Positions 50,254 to 59,069 of a DNA stretch of 64,000 nt are shown piece after piece. Location: the NCBI RefSeq assembly GCF_008868125.1, contig NZ_WAAQ01000002.1:62001-126000 (forward strand). The letters run 5' to 3'. The notes under the pieces were generated by a model, which searched no databases, was not told the DNA's origin, and worked only from the letters and a program-made list of their open reading frames with translations. Every line of letters begins with the position of its first letter. Within the stretch, counting starts at the first letter, position 1. Made by a program: the position numbers and the translations under genes. This stretch comes from Microbacterium maritypicum (GTDB lineage Bacteria > Actinomycetota > Actinomycetes > Actinomycetales > Microbacteriaceae).

Positions 50254-52395
50254 TCAGAAGCCCGGGATGAGGCTGATCACGAGGTCGATGAGCTTGATGC
50301 CGATGAACGGGGCGATCACGCCGCCGAGGCCGTAGATCAGCAGGTTGCGCTGCAGGATCTGCGAGGCGCTCGCCGGCCGGTACTTCACTCCGCGCAGGGC
50401 GAGCGGGATCAGGAAGACGATCACGATCGCGTTGAAGATGATCGCGCTGGTCACCGCGGAAGCCGGCGAATGCAGCTGCATGATGTTGAGCGCCGCCAGT
50501 CCGGGGAAGACCCCCATGAACATCGCGGGGATGATCGCGAAGTACTTCGCGATGTCGTTCGCGAGCGAGAACGTGGTGAGAGCTCCTCGGGTGATGAGCA
50601 GCTGCTTGCCGATGCGCACGATGTCGATCAGCTTGGTCGGATCGGAGTCGAGGTCGACCATGTTGCCGGCCTCCTTCGCCGCCGACGTGCCGGTGTTCAT
50701 CGCCACACCGACGTCGGCCTGCGCGAGAGCGGGGGCATCGTTGGTGCCGTCGCCGGTCATCGCGACCAGCCGACCGCCCTGCTGCTCGTGGCGGATCAGC
50801 TCGAGCTTGTCCTCGGGAGTCGCCTCGGCGAGGAAGTCGTCGACACCGGCCTCGGCGGCGATCGCCTTCGCCGTGAGCGGGTTGTCACCCGTGATCATGA
50901 CCGTGCGGATGCCCATCGCGCGCAGCTCCTCGAAGCGCTCGCGCAGGCCGTCCTTGACGATGTCCTTGAGGTGCACGACCCCGAGCACGCGGCCGGGGGC
51001 ACCGGGTGTCGTCACCGCGACCACGAGCGGGGTGCCGCCGCTCTCGGCCACCGAGTCCGTGCGCTTCGTGAGCTCGACGTCGTCGCCGTCGAGTCCGAGC
51101 CAGGCCCGCACCGCCGAGCCGGCACCCTTGCGGATCTGCGTGCCGTCGCTGAGGTCGAGGCCCGACATGCGCGTCTGCGCCGTGAAGGGGATGACCACCG
51201 CATCATCCGGTGCTGTCACCTGGATGCCCTGTCCCGCGGCGAGCTCGACGATCGAGGCGCCTTCGGGGGTCGGGTCCGCGAGGGAGGACAGGGCCGCGAC
51301 GCGGAGGAGCTCGTCCGCATCGGTGCCGGGAAGGGGCAGCACCTCGTGCGCACGACGGTTGCCGTAGGTGATGGTTCCGGTCTTGTCGAGCAGCAGCGTG
51401 GTGACATCTCCTGCCGCTTCGACCGCGCGTCCCGACATCGCGAGCACGTTGCGCTGCACCAGGCGGTCCATGCCCGCGATGCCGATCGCCGACAGCAGCG
51501 CCCCGATGGTGGTCGGGATCAGGCAGACGAGCAGGGCGATGAGCACCGGGATGCTGACGGGGGATGCAGCGTACGAGGCGATCGGGTTCAGGGCCAGCAC
51601 CACGACCACGAAGATGATCGACAGGCTCGCGAGCAGGATGTTCAGGGCGATCTCGTTGGGGGTGCGCTGACGACTCGCGCCCTCGACGAGCGCGATCATG
51701 CGGTCGACGAAGGTCTCGCCCGGCTTCGAGGTGATGCGCACCACGATGCGGTCGGACAGCACGCGGGTGCCGCCGGTCACGGCGCTGCGGTCGCCGCCGG
51801 ATTCGCGGATCACCGGGGCGCTCTCGCCCGTGATGGCGGATTCGTCGACCGTGGCGATACCCGCGACGATGTCGCCGTCTCCGGGGATCAGCTCGCCCGC
51901 CGTGACGATCACGATGTCGTCGCGCTGCAGCTCGGCGGACGAGACCTGGGCGGTGGCGGTGCGCTCGGCCGCGGCGTCTGCGGCCTTGTCGTAGCCGACC
52001 ACCCGACGGGCCATCGTGCTGGTGCGGGTCTTGCGCAGGCTCGCGGCCTGGGCCTTTCCGCGGCCCTCGGCGACGGATTCGGCGACGTTCGCGAACAGCA
52101 CGGTGAGCCACAGCCAGATCGCGATGCCCCAGGTGAAGGGCGCCGGAACCGGGGTGCCGCCCGAGTCGGCCGGGCCGCCCAGGAACGGCTCGGCGATCGC
52201 GAGCACCGTGGTGAAGGCGGCGCCGACCCAGACCAGGAGCATGACAGGGTTTCGGACCAGGGCTGCCGGGTTGAGCTTGCGCAGCGCTCCGGGAAGGGCC
52301 TGCACGAGCTGCGACCAGCCGAAGGAGCGTGGCGGTTCTGCGGGGGTGGATGCCGGGGCATCCTGCTGTTCGGAGGGAGTGGTGATGAGGGTCAT
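50254..52395 (-). CDS. kdpB: KdpB ATPase subunit
   Basis: A 713-residue P-type ATPase. The phosphorylated Asp is in LLLDKTGTI near residue 337, the A domain has [13 protein letters not shown], and the P domain has [22 protein letters not shown]. The transmembrane part starts with [23 protein letters not shown]. The protein hydrolyses ATP to drive K+ uptake through KdpA. The N-terminal 40 residues are Pro/Ser-rich. It begins two bases after kdpA ends, at an ATG with a good GGACTC-type leader. Confidence 0.97.
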   Translation of the reverse strand: MTLITTPSEQQDAPASTPAEPPRSFGWSQLVQALPGALRKLNPAALVRNPVMLLVWVGAAFTTVLAIAEPFLGGPADSGGTPVPAPFTWGIAIWLWLTVLFANVAESVAEGRGKAQAASLRKTRTSTMARRVVGYDKAADAAAERTATAQVSSAELQRDDIVIVTAGELIPGDGDIVAGIATVDESAITGESAPVIRESGGDRSAVTGGTRVLSDRIVVRITSKPGETFVDRMIALVEGASRQRTPNEIALNILLASLSIIFVVVVLALNPIASYAASPVSIPVLIALLVCLIPTTIGALLSAIGIAGMDRLVQRNVLAMSGRAVEAAGDVTTLLLDKTGTITYGNRRAHEVLPLPGTDADELLRVAALSSLADPTPEGASIVELAAGQGIQVTAPDDAVVIPFTAQTRMSGLDLSDGTQIRKGAGSAVRAWLGLDGDDVELTKRTDSVAESGGTPLVVAVTTPGAPGRVLGVVHLKDIVKDGLRERFEELRAMGIRTVMITGDNPLTAKAIAAEAGVDDFLAEATPEDKLELIRHEQQGGRLVAMTGDGTNDAPALAQADVGVAMNTGTSAAKEAGNMVDLDSDPTKLIDIVRIGKQLLITRGALTTFSLANDIAKYFAIIPAMFMGVFPGLAALNIMQLHSPASAVTSAIIFNAIVIVFLIPLALRGVKYRPASASQILQRNLLIYGLGGVIAPFIGIKLIDLVISLIPGF

Positions 52396-52397
52396 GG

Positions 52398-54077
52398 TCA
52401 GACGAGTCCTTCAGCGAGGGGTCCCAGTGCGAGCACGGGGAAGTAGGTGAGCGCGGTGACGATGATGGTCACGGCGAGGAGCAGGCCGACGAACTGCGGT
52501 CGGTGCGTGGGCAGGGTGCCGGATGTGGCAGGGATGCGCTCCTGTGCGGCGAACGAGCCGGCCAGGGCCAGCACGAGCACGATCGGCAGGAAGCGTCCGA
52601 GCAGCATCGCGATACCGAGCGCGGTGTTGAACCACGGGGTGTTCGCGGTGAGTCCGGCGAACGCGGAGCCGTTGTTGTTCGACGCCGAGGTGAACGCGTA
52701 GAGCACCTCGCTCATGCCGTGCACGCCCGGGTTCAGGATGCTCGTGGACTCCACGTCTTCGCGGATGCCGGGAACGGCGAAGCTCAGCGCGGTGCCGACC
52801 AGCACGAGTGTCGGGGTCACCAGGATGTACAGGCTCGCGAGCTTGATCTCCCGCGGACCGATCCGCTTGCCGAGGTACTCCGGGGTGCGGCCGACGAGCA
52901 GTCCGCCGACGAACACCGCGATGATCGCGAGCACGAGCATGCCGTACAGGCCCGAGCCGACGCCGCCGGGGGCGACCTCGCCGAGCATCATGTTCAGCAT
53001 CGGCATCATCCCGCCGAGCGCTGTGTACGAATCGTGCATCGAGTTGACCGCACCCGTCGATGTGAGGGTGCTGGCGCTTCCGAACAGCGTCGAGCCCAGG
53101 ATGCCGAAGCGCACCTCCTTGCCCTCCATCGCCGCTCCGGCGAGTTCGGGTGCGGTGCCGCGGCCGGCGAGTTCGAGAGCCGAGAGCGTGAAGGTCGACA
53201 CCAGGAAGATCGTGCCCATCACGGCGGCGATCGCGTAGCCCTGGCGGTGGTCGCCGACCATGCGCCCGAAGGTGCGGGGCAGGGAGAACGGGATCACGAG
53301 GATCAGGAGCACCTGCAGCAGGTTCGTGAAGCCGGTCGGGTTCTCGAAGGGATGCGCGGAGTTGGCGTTGAAGAAGCCGCCGCCGTTCGTGCCCAGGAGC
53401 TTGATCGCCTCCTGCGAGGCGACCGGACCGCCGGGGATGGTCTGGGTGCCACCGGAGACGGTGGTGATGTCGGTGAAGCCGGCGAAGTTCTGGATCACGC
53501 CGCCGGCGAGCAGCGCCACCGCGCCGATCAGGGCGATCGGCAGCAGGATGCGCCCGAGGCCGCGGATCAGGTCGACCCAGAAGTTGCCGATGGTGGTCGA
53601 ACCGCGACGGGCGAGACCGCGGATCAGCGCGATCGCGATCGTGAGGCCGACTGCTGCCGAGACGAAGTTCTGCACCGTGAGGCCTGCGAGCTGCACGGTG
53701 TAGCCCACGGTCTGCTCGGGGGAGTAGGACTGCCAGTTGGTGTTCGCCACGAACGAGGCGGCGGTGTTGAACGACAGGCCCTCCGGCACCGCCGGGAGTC
53801 CGAGGGACTGCGGTAGGAACGCCTGCAGCCTCTGCAGGCCGTAGACGAGGAGGACGCCGACCACCGAGAACGCGAGCACGCCGCGGGCGTAGGCACGCCA
53901 GGTCTGCTCGGATGAGGAGTCGACGCCGATGAGTCGGTACACGCCGCGCTCGACCCGCAGGTCACGCGCCGAGGTGAAGACATGGGCGATGTAGTCGCCG
54001 AGAGGGCGGTAGAGGAGCACGAGCACGACCACGACGGCCGTGAGCTGCAGGATGCCGAACCAGATCGACGCGTCCAT
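52398..54077 (-). CDS. kdpA: KdpA K+-channel-like subunit
   Basis: A 559-residue subunit with ten transmembrane helices and four pore loops. Readable filter segments are [21 protein letters not shown] and [14 protein letters not shown], and [17 protein letters not shown] is the first pore region. It selects and conducts K+ in KdpFABC. The start ATG shares a base with the last codon region of kdpF, which gives tight coupling. Confidence 0.97.
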   Translation of the reverse strand: MDASIWFGILQLTAVVVVLVLLYRPLGDYIAHVFTSARDLRVERGVYRLIGVDSSSEQTWRAYARGVLAFSVVGVLLVYGLQRLQAFLPQSLGLPAVPEGLSFNTAASFVANTNWQSYSPEQTVGYTVQLAGLTVQNFVSAAVGLTIAIALIRGLARRGSTTIGNFWVDLIRGLGRILLPIALIGAVALLAGGVIQNFAGFTDITTVSGGTQTIPGGPVASQEAIKLLGTNGGGFFNANSAHPFENPTGFTNLLQVLLILVIPFSLPRTFGRMVGDHRQGYAIAAVMGTIFLVSTFTLSALELAGRGTAPELAGAAMEGKEVRFGILGSTLFGSASTLTSTGAVNSMHDSYTALGGMMPMLNMMLGEVAPGGVGSGLYGMLVLAIIAVFVGGLLVGRTPEYLGKRIGPREIKLASLYILVTPTLVLVGTALSFAVPGIREDVESTSILNPGVHGMSEVLYAFTSASNNNGSAFAGLTANTPWFNTALGIAMLLGRFLPIVLVLALAGSFAAQERIPATSGTLPTHRPQFVGLLLAVTIIVTALTYFPVLALGPLAEGLV

Positions 54078-54166
54078 CAGAACCTCTCCGGCGCGACGAG
54101 CGCGACCACGAGGTAGACGACGGCGGCGACCGCGAGGGCGGCGGCGAGGATCTCGAAGACGATCAC
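54077..54166 (-). CDS. kdpF: KdpF small subunit
   Basis: A 29-residue single transmembrane helix: [20 protein letters not shown] then VALVAPERF, the characteristic KdpF ending (L..PE.F). It stabilises KdpFABC. GTG start with GGAG five bases before it. Its start overlaps the stop of the upstream 27-residue ORF, and its stop overlaps the kdpA ATG. Confidence 0.9.
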   Translation of the reverse strand: MIVFEILAAALAVAAVVYLVVALVAPERF

Positions 54167-54246
54167 AGCCGCTCCACCCCCTTGGCCACCAGGGACACGA
54201 GGGCGAACAGCGCAAGAGTCAGCGCGATGTAGATGATGTCGAGCAC
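54163..54246 (-). CDS. 27-residue membrane ORF at the head of the kdp operon
   Basis: From GTG at 54246, the ORF reads as a single hydrophobic helix, [20 protein letters not shown], followed by a short basic-acidic tail, KGVERL. Its TGA overlaps the kdpF GTG (GTGA), so the two are translated together. Similar small ORFs lead actinobacterial kdp operons as I recall. The hydrophobic composition and coupling suggest a KdpF-like accessory helix or a leader for translational control. Confidence 0.65.
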   Translation of the reverse strand: MLDIIYIALTLALFALVSLVAKGVERL

Positions 54247-54260
54247 GGATCCGATACAAC

Positions 54261-54304
54261 TCCCGCACGGCTCCCGTCACGGCGATCCTCACGCTTCCCC
54301 TACG
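54261..54304. promoter_or_regulatory. Phased direct repeats upstream of kdp
   Basis: Four degenerate TCC(N)ACG elements lie head to tail: TCCCGCACG (54261), CCCGTCACG (54273), TCCTCACG (54286) and CCCCTACG (54297). Their ACG cores are 12, 12 and 11 bases apart, about one helical turn each. The first is 15 bases from the operon's first start codon. The same motif precedes kimA and vanZ. This is a candidate KdpE site. Confidence 0.6.
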
Positions 54305-54357
54305 CCCTCCGAGCGGATGCATGCGGGTTGCTCACGATCGAGCCCTATGCTCACGGG

Positions 54358-55536
54358 GTGGGAATCAGAAGGATGAGGATCGGGGCCGGGACGTGGGTCG
54401 TCGCCGGACTGGTCGTCATCGCGCTCGTCTGCGTGGTCAGCGGGCTCCTGCCGCGCGCCGATGCCGGGGCTCTCGGCGCACGGATAGCCCCAGTGCTGGG
54501 GTTCGTCGTCGCCATCACGATCGTCGCCGAGCTCGCCCGCGACGCGGCGGTCTTCGACGTGGTCTCGCAGCGGCTCGCCCGCTGGGGCCGGGGGCGGGTG
54601 CTGGCTCTGTGGGCGCTGGTGGTCGCGCTCGCCGTGGTGAGCACGGTGTTCCTGTCGCTCGACACGACCGCGGTGATCGTCACCCCGGTCGTGGTCGTCC
54701 TGGCGCAGAGCATCGGCGTCTCACCCCTCCCGTTCGCGTTGGCGACCGTCTGGCTCGCCAACACGGCATCCCTCGCACTCCCGGTGTCGAACCTCACCAA
54801 CCTGCTCGCCGCCCCCGCGATCGGCGACGGGCCGGGGGCGTTCATCGCTCTCAGCTGGGCGCCCACGCTGGTCGGCATCCTCGTTCCCGTCGCGATCCTC
54901 ACGATCATGCATCGGCGTACCGTCTTCGGTGCGTACGAGACGCCGGTGCCGCGCAGACCCGCCGATCCGACGCTGTTCTGGAGCGCCACCGGCATCCTCC
55001 TCGTGCTGATGCCACTGCTCGCCCTCACCCATGACGTCTGGATCCCGGCCACGGTCGCCGCCCTCGCGCTGATCGGCCTGTTCGCGGTACGGAGGCGGCG
55101 TGCCCTGCGGCTCTCGCTGGTCCCGTGGCAGGCGCTCGCGCTCGCCGCATCACTGTTCGTGCTCGTGGAGGCCGCGCACGCGCAGGGGCTCCTCGACTTC
55201 CTGACCTCGCCGACCGCGAACGGCGATTCTGCCGGCGACCTGTTCCGGCTCGCCGCGCTCGGGGCCGTGAGCGCCAACGCGATCAACAATCTTCCGGCTT
55301 ATCTCGTGCTCGAGCCCGCAGCAGGCGATCCCGTCGCCCTGATGGCGTTGCTGATCGGGGTGAACCTCGGCCCGCTCATCACGCCCTGGGCCTCGCTGGC
55401 CACCCTGCTCTGGCACCACCGGGTCGTGGCGCTGGGCGTGACGATCCGATGGAGCCGCTTCATGCTGTGGGGCGTGGTGGCCGCGGTGCCGACCGTGCTC
55501 GCCGCCGTGCTCGTGCTGATGCTGGTCTCGGGCTAG
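54358..55536 (+). CDS. ArsB/SLC13-type ion permease
   Basis: A 392-residue membrane protein with about ten to eleven helices. Two pseudo-repeats show LSLDTTAVIVTPVV and NTASLALPVSNLTNLL (first half) and GAVSANAINNLPAYL (second half, with the conserved Asn-Asn-Leu-Pro). These are typical of the ion-transporter superfamily that includes ArsB and divalent anion:Na+ symporters. The ion is unknown. GTG at 54358 follows a TATGCT -10-like hexamer by eight bases (leaderless); ATG at 54373 is an alternative. It is divergent from kdp. Confidence 0.8.
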   Translation: MGIRRMRIGAGTWVVAGLVVIALVCVVSGLLPRADAGALGARIAPVLGFVVAITIVAELARDAAVFDVVSQRLARWGRGRVLALWALVVALAVVSTVFLSLDTTAVIVTPVVVVLAQSIGVSPLPFALATVWLANTASLALPVSNLTNLLAAPAIGDGPGAFIALSWAPTLVGILVPVAILTIMHRRTVFGAYETPVPRRPADPTLFWSATGILLVLMPLLALTHDVWIPATVAALALIGLFAVRRRRALRLSLVPWQALALAASLFVLVEAAHAQGLLDFLTSPTANGDSAGDLFRLAALGAVSANAINNLPAYLVLEPAAGDPVALMALLIGVNLGPLITPWASLATLLWHHRVVALGVTIRWSRFMLWGVVAAVPTVLAAVLVLMLVSG

Positions 55537-55564
55537 CGACGCGGCGGAGTTCGAGCGGGCCTGG

Positions 55565-56068
55565 TTACGGGGTCGGCGAGGACGAGATGCGCCAGAGGAA
55601 GGAGCGGAGGTCCGCGATCTCCGGGGCGCTGAAGCTCGACATGAGAGTCTCCACCGCTTCCTGTCCGAGCTGATTCGCCTCGGCCAGGACCTCGGCTCCG
55701 GCCGGCGTGGTGGTGGGGATGCGCACCTTGCGGTTCGAAGGGTGCGCGGTGCGCACGAGGAGGCCGTCGTTCTCGAGGCGGTCGATGATGCCGCCGAGGG
55801 TGGTCTTGTCCAGACCGACGATCTGAGCGATCTCCGTCTGGGTGTGTCCTGCTCCGTCTCCTGCGACGGAGAGGACGAGGGTGTCGCGCACATCTCGAAG
55901 CCCGACCGAGCGACAGGCTTCATCGAACGTCGCCGTCAGGGCGCGTTCGGACTGACGCAACATCCAGACGAGCGCCGCGCCCTCCGGACCCTCGATGGTC
56001 GCGCACGGCGCGATCGAGGGTGTGGAGAGATCGATGTCGGGGAGCACGTCCTCATTGTACTCAGGCAT
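55565..56068 (-). CDS. MarR-family regulator
   Basis: A 167-residue MarR protein: a helical dimer arm, then a winged helix with TQTEIAQIVGLDKTTLGGIIDRLENDGLLVRTAHPSNRKVRI and a C-terminal helix. Cys residues near positions 22 and 58 could sense oxidants or electrophiles. A 22-bp site (56083-56104) lies 15 bases upstream of its start, and a near copy lies before the SnoaL-like gene, so it likely represses itself and the divergent genes. Confidence 0.92.
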   Translation of the reverse strand: MPEYNEDVLPDIDLSTPSIAPCATIEGPEGAALVWMLRQSERALTATFDEACRSVGLRDVRDTLVLSVAGDGAGHTQTEIAQIVGLDKTTLGGIIDRLENDGLLVRTAHPSNRKVRIPTTTPAGAEVLAEANQLGQEAVETLMSSFSAPEIADLRSFLWRISSSPTP

Positions 56069-56082
56069 ATCAGACCTCTCAG

Positions 56083-56104
56083 GATTATCTGTTATAAGAT
56101 GATC
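56083..56104. promoter_or_regulatory. MarR-type operator, copy 1
   Basis: A 22-bp AT-rich element, GATTATCTG followed by TTATAAGATGATC, next to the MarR gene start. It differs from copy 2 at 4 of 22 positions. Core half-sites are TTATC and TATAA. Confidence 0.65.
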
Positions 56105-56139
56105 TTGGTCCGTGCAAAGTTTCATCCTGCGTCGGGCCG

Positions 56140-56229
56140 CAGGGTTCCTCCCGTGTGGGGGCCGGAGAAACCCTGCCGACGTGGCAGGGCTCCTCCGGTG
56201 TGGGGGCCGGAGGGGTCCTGCCGACGTGA
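56140..56229. repeat. Two tandem 45-bp units, each able to form a hairpin
   Basis: Units 56140-56184 and 56185-56229 are about 84 % identical (7 differences in 45). Each begins CAGGG..CCTCC and contains the inverted partner GGAG..CCCTG or GGAG..TCCTG, giving 12-bp stems around a CGTGTGGGGGCC-type loop. They lie between the two MarR sites. They look like a small duplicated element, with possible RNA or insulator function. Confidence 0.6.
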
Positions 56230-56361
56230 CCACGGATCCCTTCGGGCGCCGCGACGGTGAGTGCATTCCGCGGACCCTTCCGCGCTCCGTTGCGCGCGCA
56301 CGAGAGAGGCATCGCCTGAATCCAGGCCCACTTCCCGTCCTCCCCGGGCCGAGCCCCCGCA

Positions 56362-56383
56362 GATTATCCGAGATAAGATCATC
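56362..56383. promoter_or_regulatory. MarR-type operator, copy 2
   Basis: A 22-bp element, GATTATCCG followed by AGATAAGATCATC, 65 bases before the SnoaL-like gene. The half-sites TTATC and GATAA are perfect complements around CGA. It shares 18 of 22 bases with copy 1 beside the MarR gene. Confidence 0.65.
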
Positions 56384-56448
56384 TCGTATCGTTCAATTAA
56401 TGGGCGGCGGTCGGGATCCGACAGTCGTCGTCCAGGAAGGAATTCATC

Positions 56449-56850
56449 ATGAGCACCCCAGAGAAGTCCGTACTGGATCGCATGTTCGCAGCCTTCGGTG
56501 CGCAGGACGCGCACGCCGCGGCAGCGACCGTCACCGATGACTCGGTCTGGATCCACCACGGCACCCAGAAGCTGCCGTCGATGCGTTTCGAGGGCAAGGC
56601 CGCGGTCACCAAGTTCTTCGAGATCAACTTCACGACCATGTCCGTCGAGCAGTTCGAAGTGCTCAGCATGGTGCAGGAGGGCGATGTCGTCGCCGTGTTC
56701 GGCCGCGAGAAGTTCACGATGAGCAACGCCGAGGGCGACTTCACCCAGAAGTGGGTGCAGGTCTACACCTTCCGCGACGGTCTGATCGCCCGCATGGAGG
56801 AGTACGCGACCTCCGCTCCGGAGAGCGACTACAACGTCATCACGGAATAG
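56449..56850 (+). CDS. SnoaL/NTF2-like protein
   Basis: A 133-residue cone-shaped NTF2-fold protein: VLDRMFAAFGAQDAHAAAATVTDDSVWIHHGTQKLPSMRFEGKAAVTKFFE, then EVLSMVQEGDVVAVFGREKF and a C-terminal strand with TFRDGLIARMEEYATS. This resembles ketosteroid-isomerase-like and SnoaL-like proteins that bind small hydrophobic or polyketide-like molecules. The AAGGA ribosome-binding site is seven bases before ATG. The gene has a MarR-type site upstream and is followed 75 bases later by the oxidoreductase gene, so both are probably one induced unit. Confidence 0.85.
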   Translation: MSTPEKSVLDRMFAAFGAQDAHAAAATVTDDSVWIHHGTQKLPSMRFEGKAAVTKFFEINFTTMSVEQFEVLSMVQEGDVVAVFGREKFTMSNAEGDFTQKWVQVYTFRDGLIARMEEYATSAPESDYNVITE

Positions 56851-56924
56851 ATGATCTCGGTGGTGGGCTTCGGTCCACCACCTCTCCTCTGATGATGATC
56901 CAGACATCCGTGACGGAAGAAGCC

Positions 56925-57950
56925 ATGAGTAACAACGCTGCCGAACCCCTGCCCACCTCGACCAGGGCGTGGTCCCTGGTGAGTCGCCCGGAGGGGCGAC
57001 CCACGACGGACGACGTCGCCCTTCAGGTCCTCGCGCTCCCCGACCTCCAGGACGGGCAGATCCTCGTAGAGAACGAATACCTGTCGGTGGACCCTTACAT
57101 GCGCGGACGCATGAGCGACAAGAAGTCGTACATGCCTCCGTTCGACGTGGGCGCGCCGATGGACGGACCTGCCATCGGCAGAGTGCTCGCATCGCGATCG
57201 GACGACTTCGCCGTGGGAGACCACGTCTTCCATGTTCTCGGATGGCGCGAGCATGCCGTGCTCGATGCCGACACGGCATTCCCCGTGGACCCGGACGCAG
57301 CGCCTCTGCCCGCATACCTGGGGGTTCTCGGAATTCCGGGGCTGACCGCCTACGTGGGGATCGAACGGTTCGCCGAGATCTCGGGCGGCGAGACCGTCTA
57401 CGTGTCGGGAGCAGCCGGCGCGGTGGGCAGCGTCGCAGGCCAGATCGCGAAGCTCCGCGGTGCAGAGCGCGTGATCGGAAGCGCCGGCAGCGATGAGAAG
57501 GTGCGAGAGCTCGTCGAGGTCTTCGGTTTCGACGCCGCCTTCAACTACAAGACCGCGCCGATCGCGGATCAGCTCGCCGAGCTGGCGCCCGACGGGGTGG
57601 ATGTCGTGTTCGACAACGTCGGAGGCGAGGCGATGGAAGCCGGGATCGGGGCGTTGCGCGTGCATGCGCGTTTCGTGCTCGCCGGCATGCTCTCGCAGTA
57701 CAACGACGAAGCCGTGGTCGGGCCTCGAAACCTCTGGCACCTCTCCATCACGCGTTCGCGGATTCTCGCGTTCATGGTGTCGGAGGAGATGGATCTGCGC
57801 GAGCGCTTCCTGACGGAGGCCTCGGGGTGGATCGCCGAGGGCACGCTTCGGCACCGCGAGACGATTCGAGAGGGCTTCGACGGGATGTTCGATGCATTCC
57901 TGGCGATGATGCGCGGAGAGAACACCGGGAAGATGGTCGTTCGGGTGTGA
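56925..57950 (+). CDS. NADP-dependent zinc-less MDR oxidoreductase (15-oxoprostaglandin reductase-like)
   Basis: A 341-residue medium-chain dehydrogenase/reductase of the CurA/leukotriene B4 dehydrogenase group. YLSVDPYMRGRMSD, VFHVLGWREHAVLD, LGIPGLTAYVGIERFAEI and the cofactor loop YVSGAAGAVGSVAGQIAKLRGA are diagnostic, and VDVVFDNVGGEAMEA is the family's substrate-side motif. It reduces alpha,beta-unsaturated ketones or aldehydes with NADPH, which fits detoxification of reactive electrophiles. No zinc ligands are present. ATG at 56925 has GGAAGAAG in front; in-frame ATGs upstream are less well placed. Confidence 0.92.
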   Translation: MSNNAAEPLPTSTRAWSLVSRPEGRPTTDDVALQVLALPDLQDGQILVENEYLSVDPYMRGRMSDKKSYMPPFDVGAPMDGPAIGRVLASRSDDFAVGDHVFHVLGWREHAVLDADTAFPVDPDAAPLPAYLGVLGIPGLTAYVGIERFAEISGGETVYVSGAAGAVGSVAGQIAKLRGAERVIGSAGSDEKVRELVEVFGFDAAFNYKTAPIADQLAELAPDGVDVVFDNVGGEAMEAGIGALRVHARFVLAGMLSQYNDEAVVGPRNLWHLSITRSRILAFMVSEEMDLRERFLTEASGWIAEGTLRHRETIREGFDGMFDAFLAMMRGENTGKMVVRV

Positions 57951-57964
57951 CACCTGCTCACAGG

Positions 57965-58007
57965 AGAAGGGCCGAGCTGCTGACCACGTCAGAGGCTCGG
58001 CCCTTCT
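57965..58007. terminator. 13-bp hairpin between convergent genes
   Basis: AGAAGGGCCGAGC (57965-57977) pairs exactly with GCTCGGCCCTTCT (57995-58007) across 17 bases. It sits between the stops of the MDR and NmrA-like genes and probably ends both transcripts. Confidence 0.7.
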
Positions 58008-58028
58008 GGTGCGCTTCTCCCGCGCTTC

Positions 58029-58904
58029 TCAGACGCCGCTCTCGGCGAGAGCACCCTGGTACAACTCGGACAGCATCGCCGGGAGCCCGCGAGGGCGGCG
58101 CCCGAGCAGTGCGGTCAGGTCCGATGACACGACCTCGTACTGGCCGTCCTTGATATCGGCCACCGTCCCTGCGGTGAGGTGTCTCGCGAACTCGGGCATG
58201 CCGGTTCCCGCGAGCATCGAGGTGAACTCGTCCGCGGAGACGTCGCGATACTCGACAGGGCTGCTCACGAGTTCTGAGAGGGCCGATGCCACCTCGGCGT
58301 ACGACCAGGAGCGGTCGGCGGTGAGAGTGTAGGTCCTGTTCTCGTGGCCGCCGTCGATGAGGACGTTCGCGGCCGCCTCAGCCAGCTCGGCACGCAGCAC
58401 GTACGGCACGCGTCCCGCCCCGCCGGGCAACGAGAACGAACCGTCTCGCAGAGCCGGGCTGACGATATCCCGGATCGCCTCGGCATACATGGTGTTGCGC
58501 AGGAAGGTGTACCCCACCCCGCTCGCCGTGATGTGATCTTCGGTCTCGAAGTGACTGCTCATGATGTCCCGCACTCCGGAAGACGCGATGTCGCGGATGG
58601 CGAGGCCGGTGTAGACGATGTGCTCGACGCCTGCCGCGACGGCCGCATCGACCACCTGGCGTTGCTGGTGCGCTCGATTCATCGACATCGTCGAGATGAG
58701 CAGGAGAGTGCTGACGCCAGCGAAGGCGGGAGGGAGCGAGGCGGGGTCGTCGAAGTCGGCCAGCCGAACGGGCACGTCGACGAACCGTGCAGCCTTCGCG
58801 GCATCGCGCGCCAGGATCGTGAAGTTCCCCTCGAGGTTCGATCGGCGCAGGTGTGAGACGACGCCCCGCCCGAGCTGGCCGGTGGCACCTGTGACCATCA
58901 GCAT
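58029..58904 (-). CDS. NmrA-like NAD(P)H quinone-reductase-type protein
   Basis: A 291-residue atypical SDR. The N-terminus MLMVTGATGQLGRGVVSHL is the NADP-binding loop, ILARDAAKAARF is the discriminating second strand, and VEHIVYTGLAIRDI and FLRNTMYAEAIRD are conserved in the QOR2/NmrA group. These proteins reduce quinones or sense the NADPH/NADP ratio. The ATG directly abuts the TAG of the upstream small gene, so it is the third gene of the operon beginning with the DsbA-like protein. Confidence 0.88.
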   Translation of the reverse strand: MLMVTGATGQLGRGVVSHLRRSNLEGNFTILARDAAKAARFVDVPVRLADFDDPASLPPAFAGVSTLLLISTMSMNRAHQQRQVVDAAVAAGVEHIVYTGLAIRDIASSGVRDIMSSHFETEDHITASGVGYTFLRNTMYAEAIRDIVSPALRDGSFSLPGGAGRVPYVLRAELAEAAANVLIDGGHENRTYTLTADRSWSYAEVASALSELVSSPVEYRDVSADEFTSMLAGTGMPEFARHLTAGTVADIKDGQYEVVSSDLTALLGRRPRGLPAMLSELYQGALAESGV

Positions 58905-59069
58905 CTAGGCCTCCTCTCGGGCGGCGGACTCGGTGAGGCGCGGCTCTGAGGTGTGCGACCCGGTTCCGACCACGGGAAGCACACAACCCTGCGGGGTGCA
59001 CATCTCCTCGCCGCCGGATTGGTCTTCACCGTCGAAAGGCCGCAGGAGTGGTCTCTGCGATGCGCTCAT
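58905..59069 (-). CDS. 54-residue small protein with a Cys-X4-Cys motif
   Basis: The ATG overlaps the stop of the DsbA-like gene (ATGA) and the TAG abuts the next ATG, so this is a real, coupled small gene. The product is soluble and contains EEMCTPQGCVLPVVGTG with Cys 24 and Cys 29, flanked by a charged start and a Glu/Arg-rich end. Coupling to a DsbA/FrnE-like protein suggests a redox partner or substrate, or a small metal-binding protein. I do not recognise the family. Confidence 0.7.
   Translation of the reverse strand: MSASQRPLLRPFDGEDQSGGEEMCTPQGCVLPVVGTGSHTSEPRLTESAAREEA

Noticed and set aside
46403..54246. Second ion-transport ATPase or duplicated kdp genes
   Set aside because: All frames in this interval belong to one complete, ordered kdp operon. 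Other long frames are antisense shadows.
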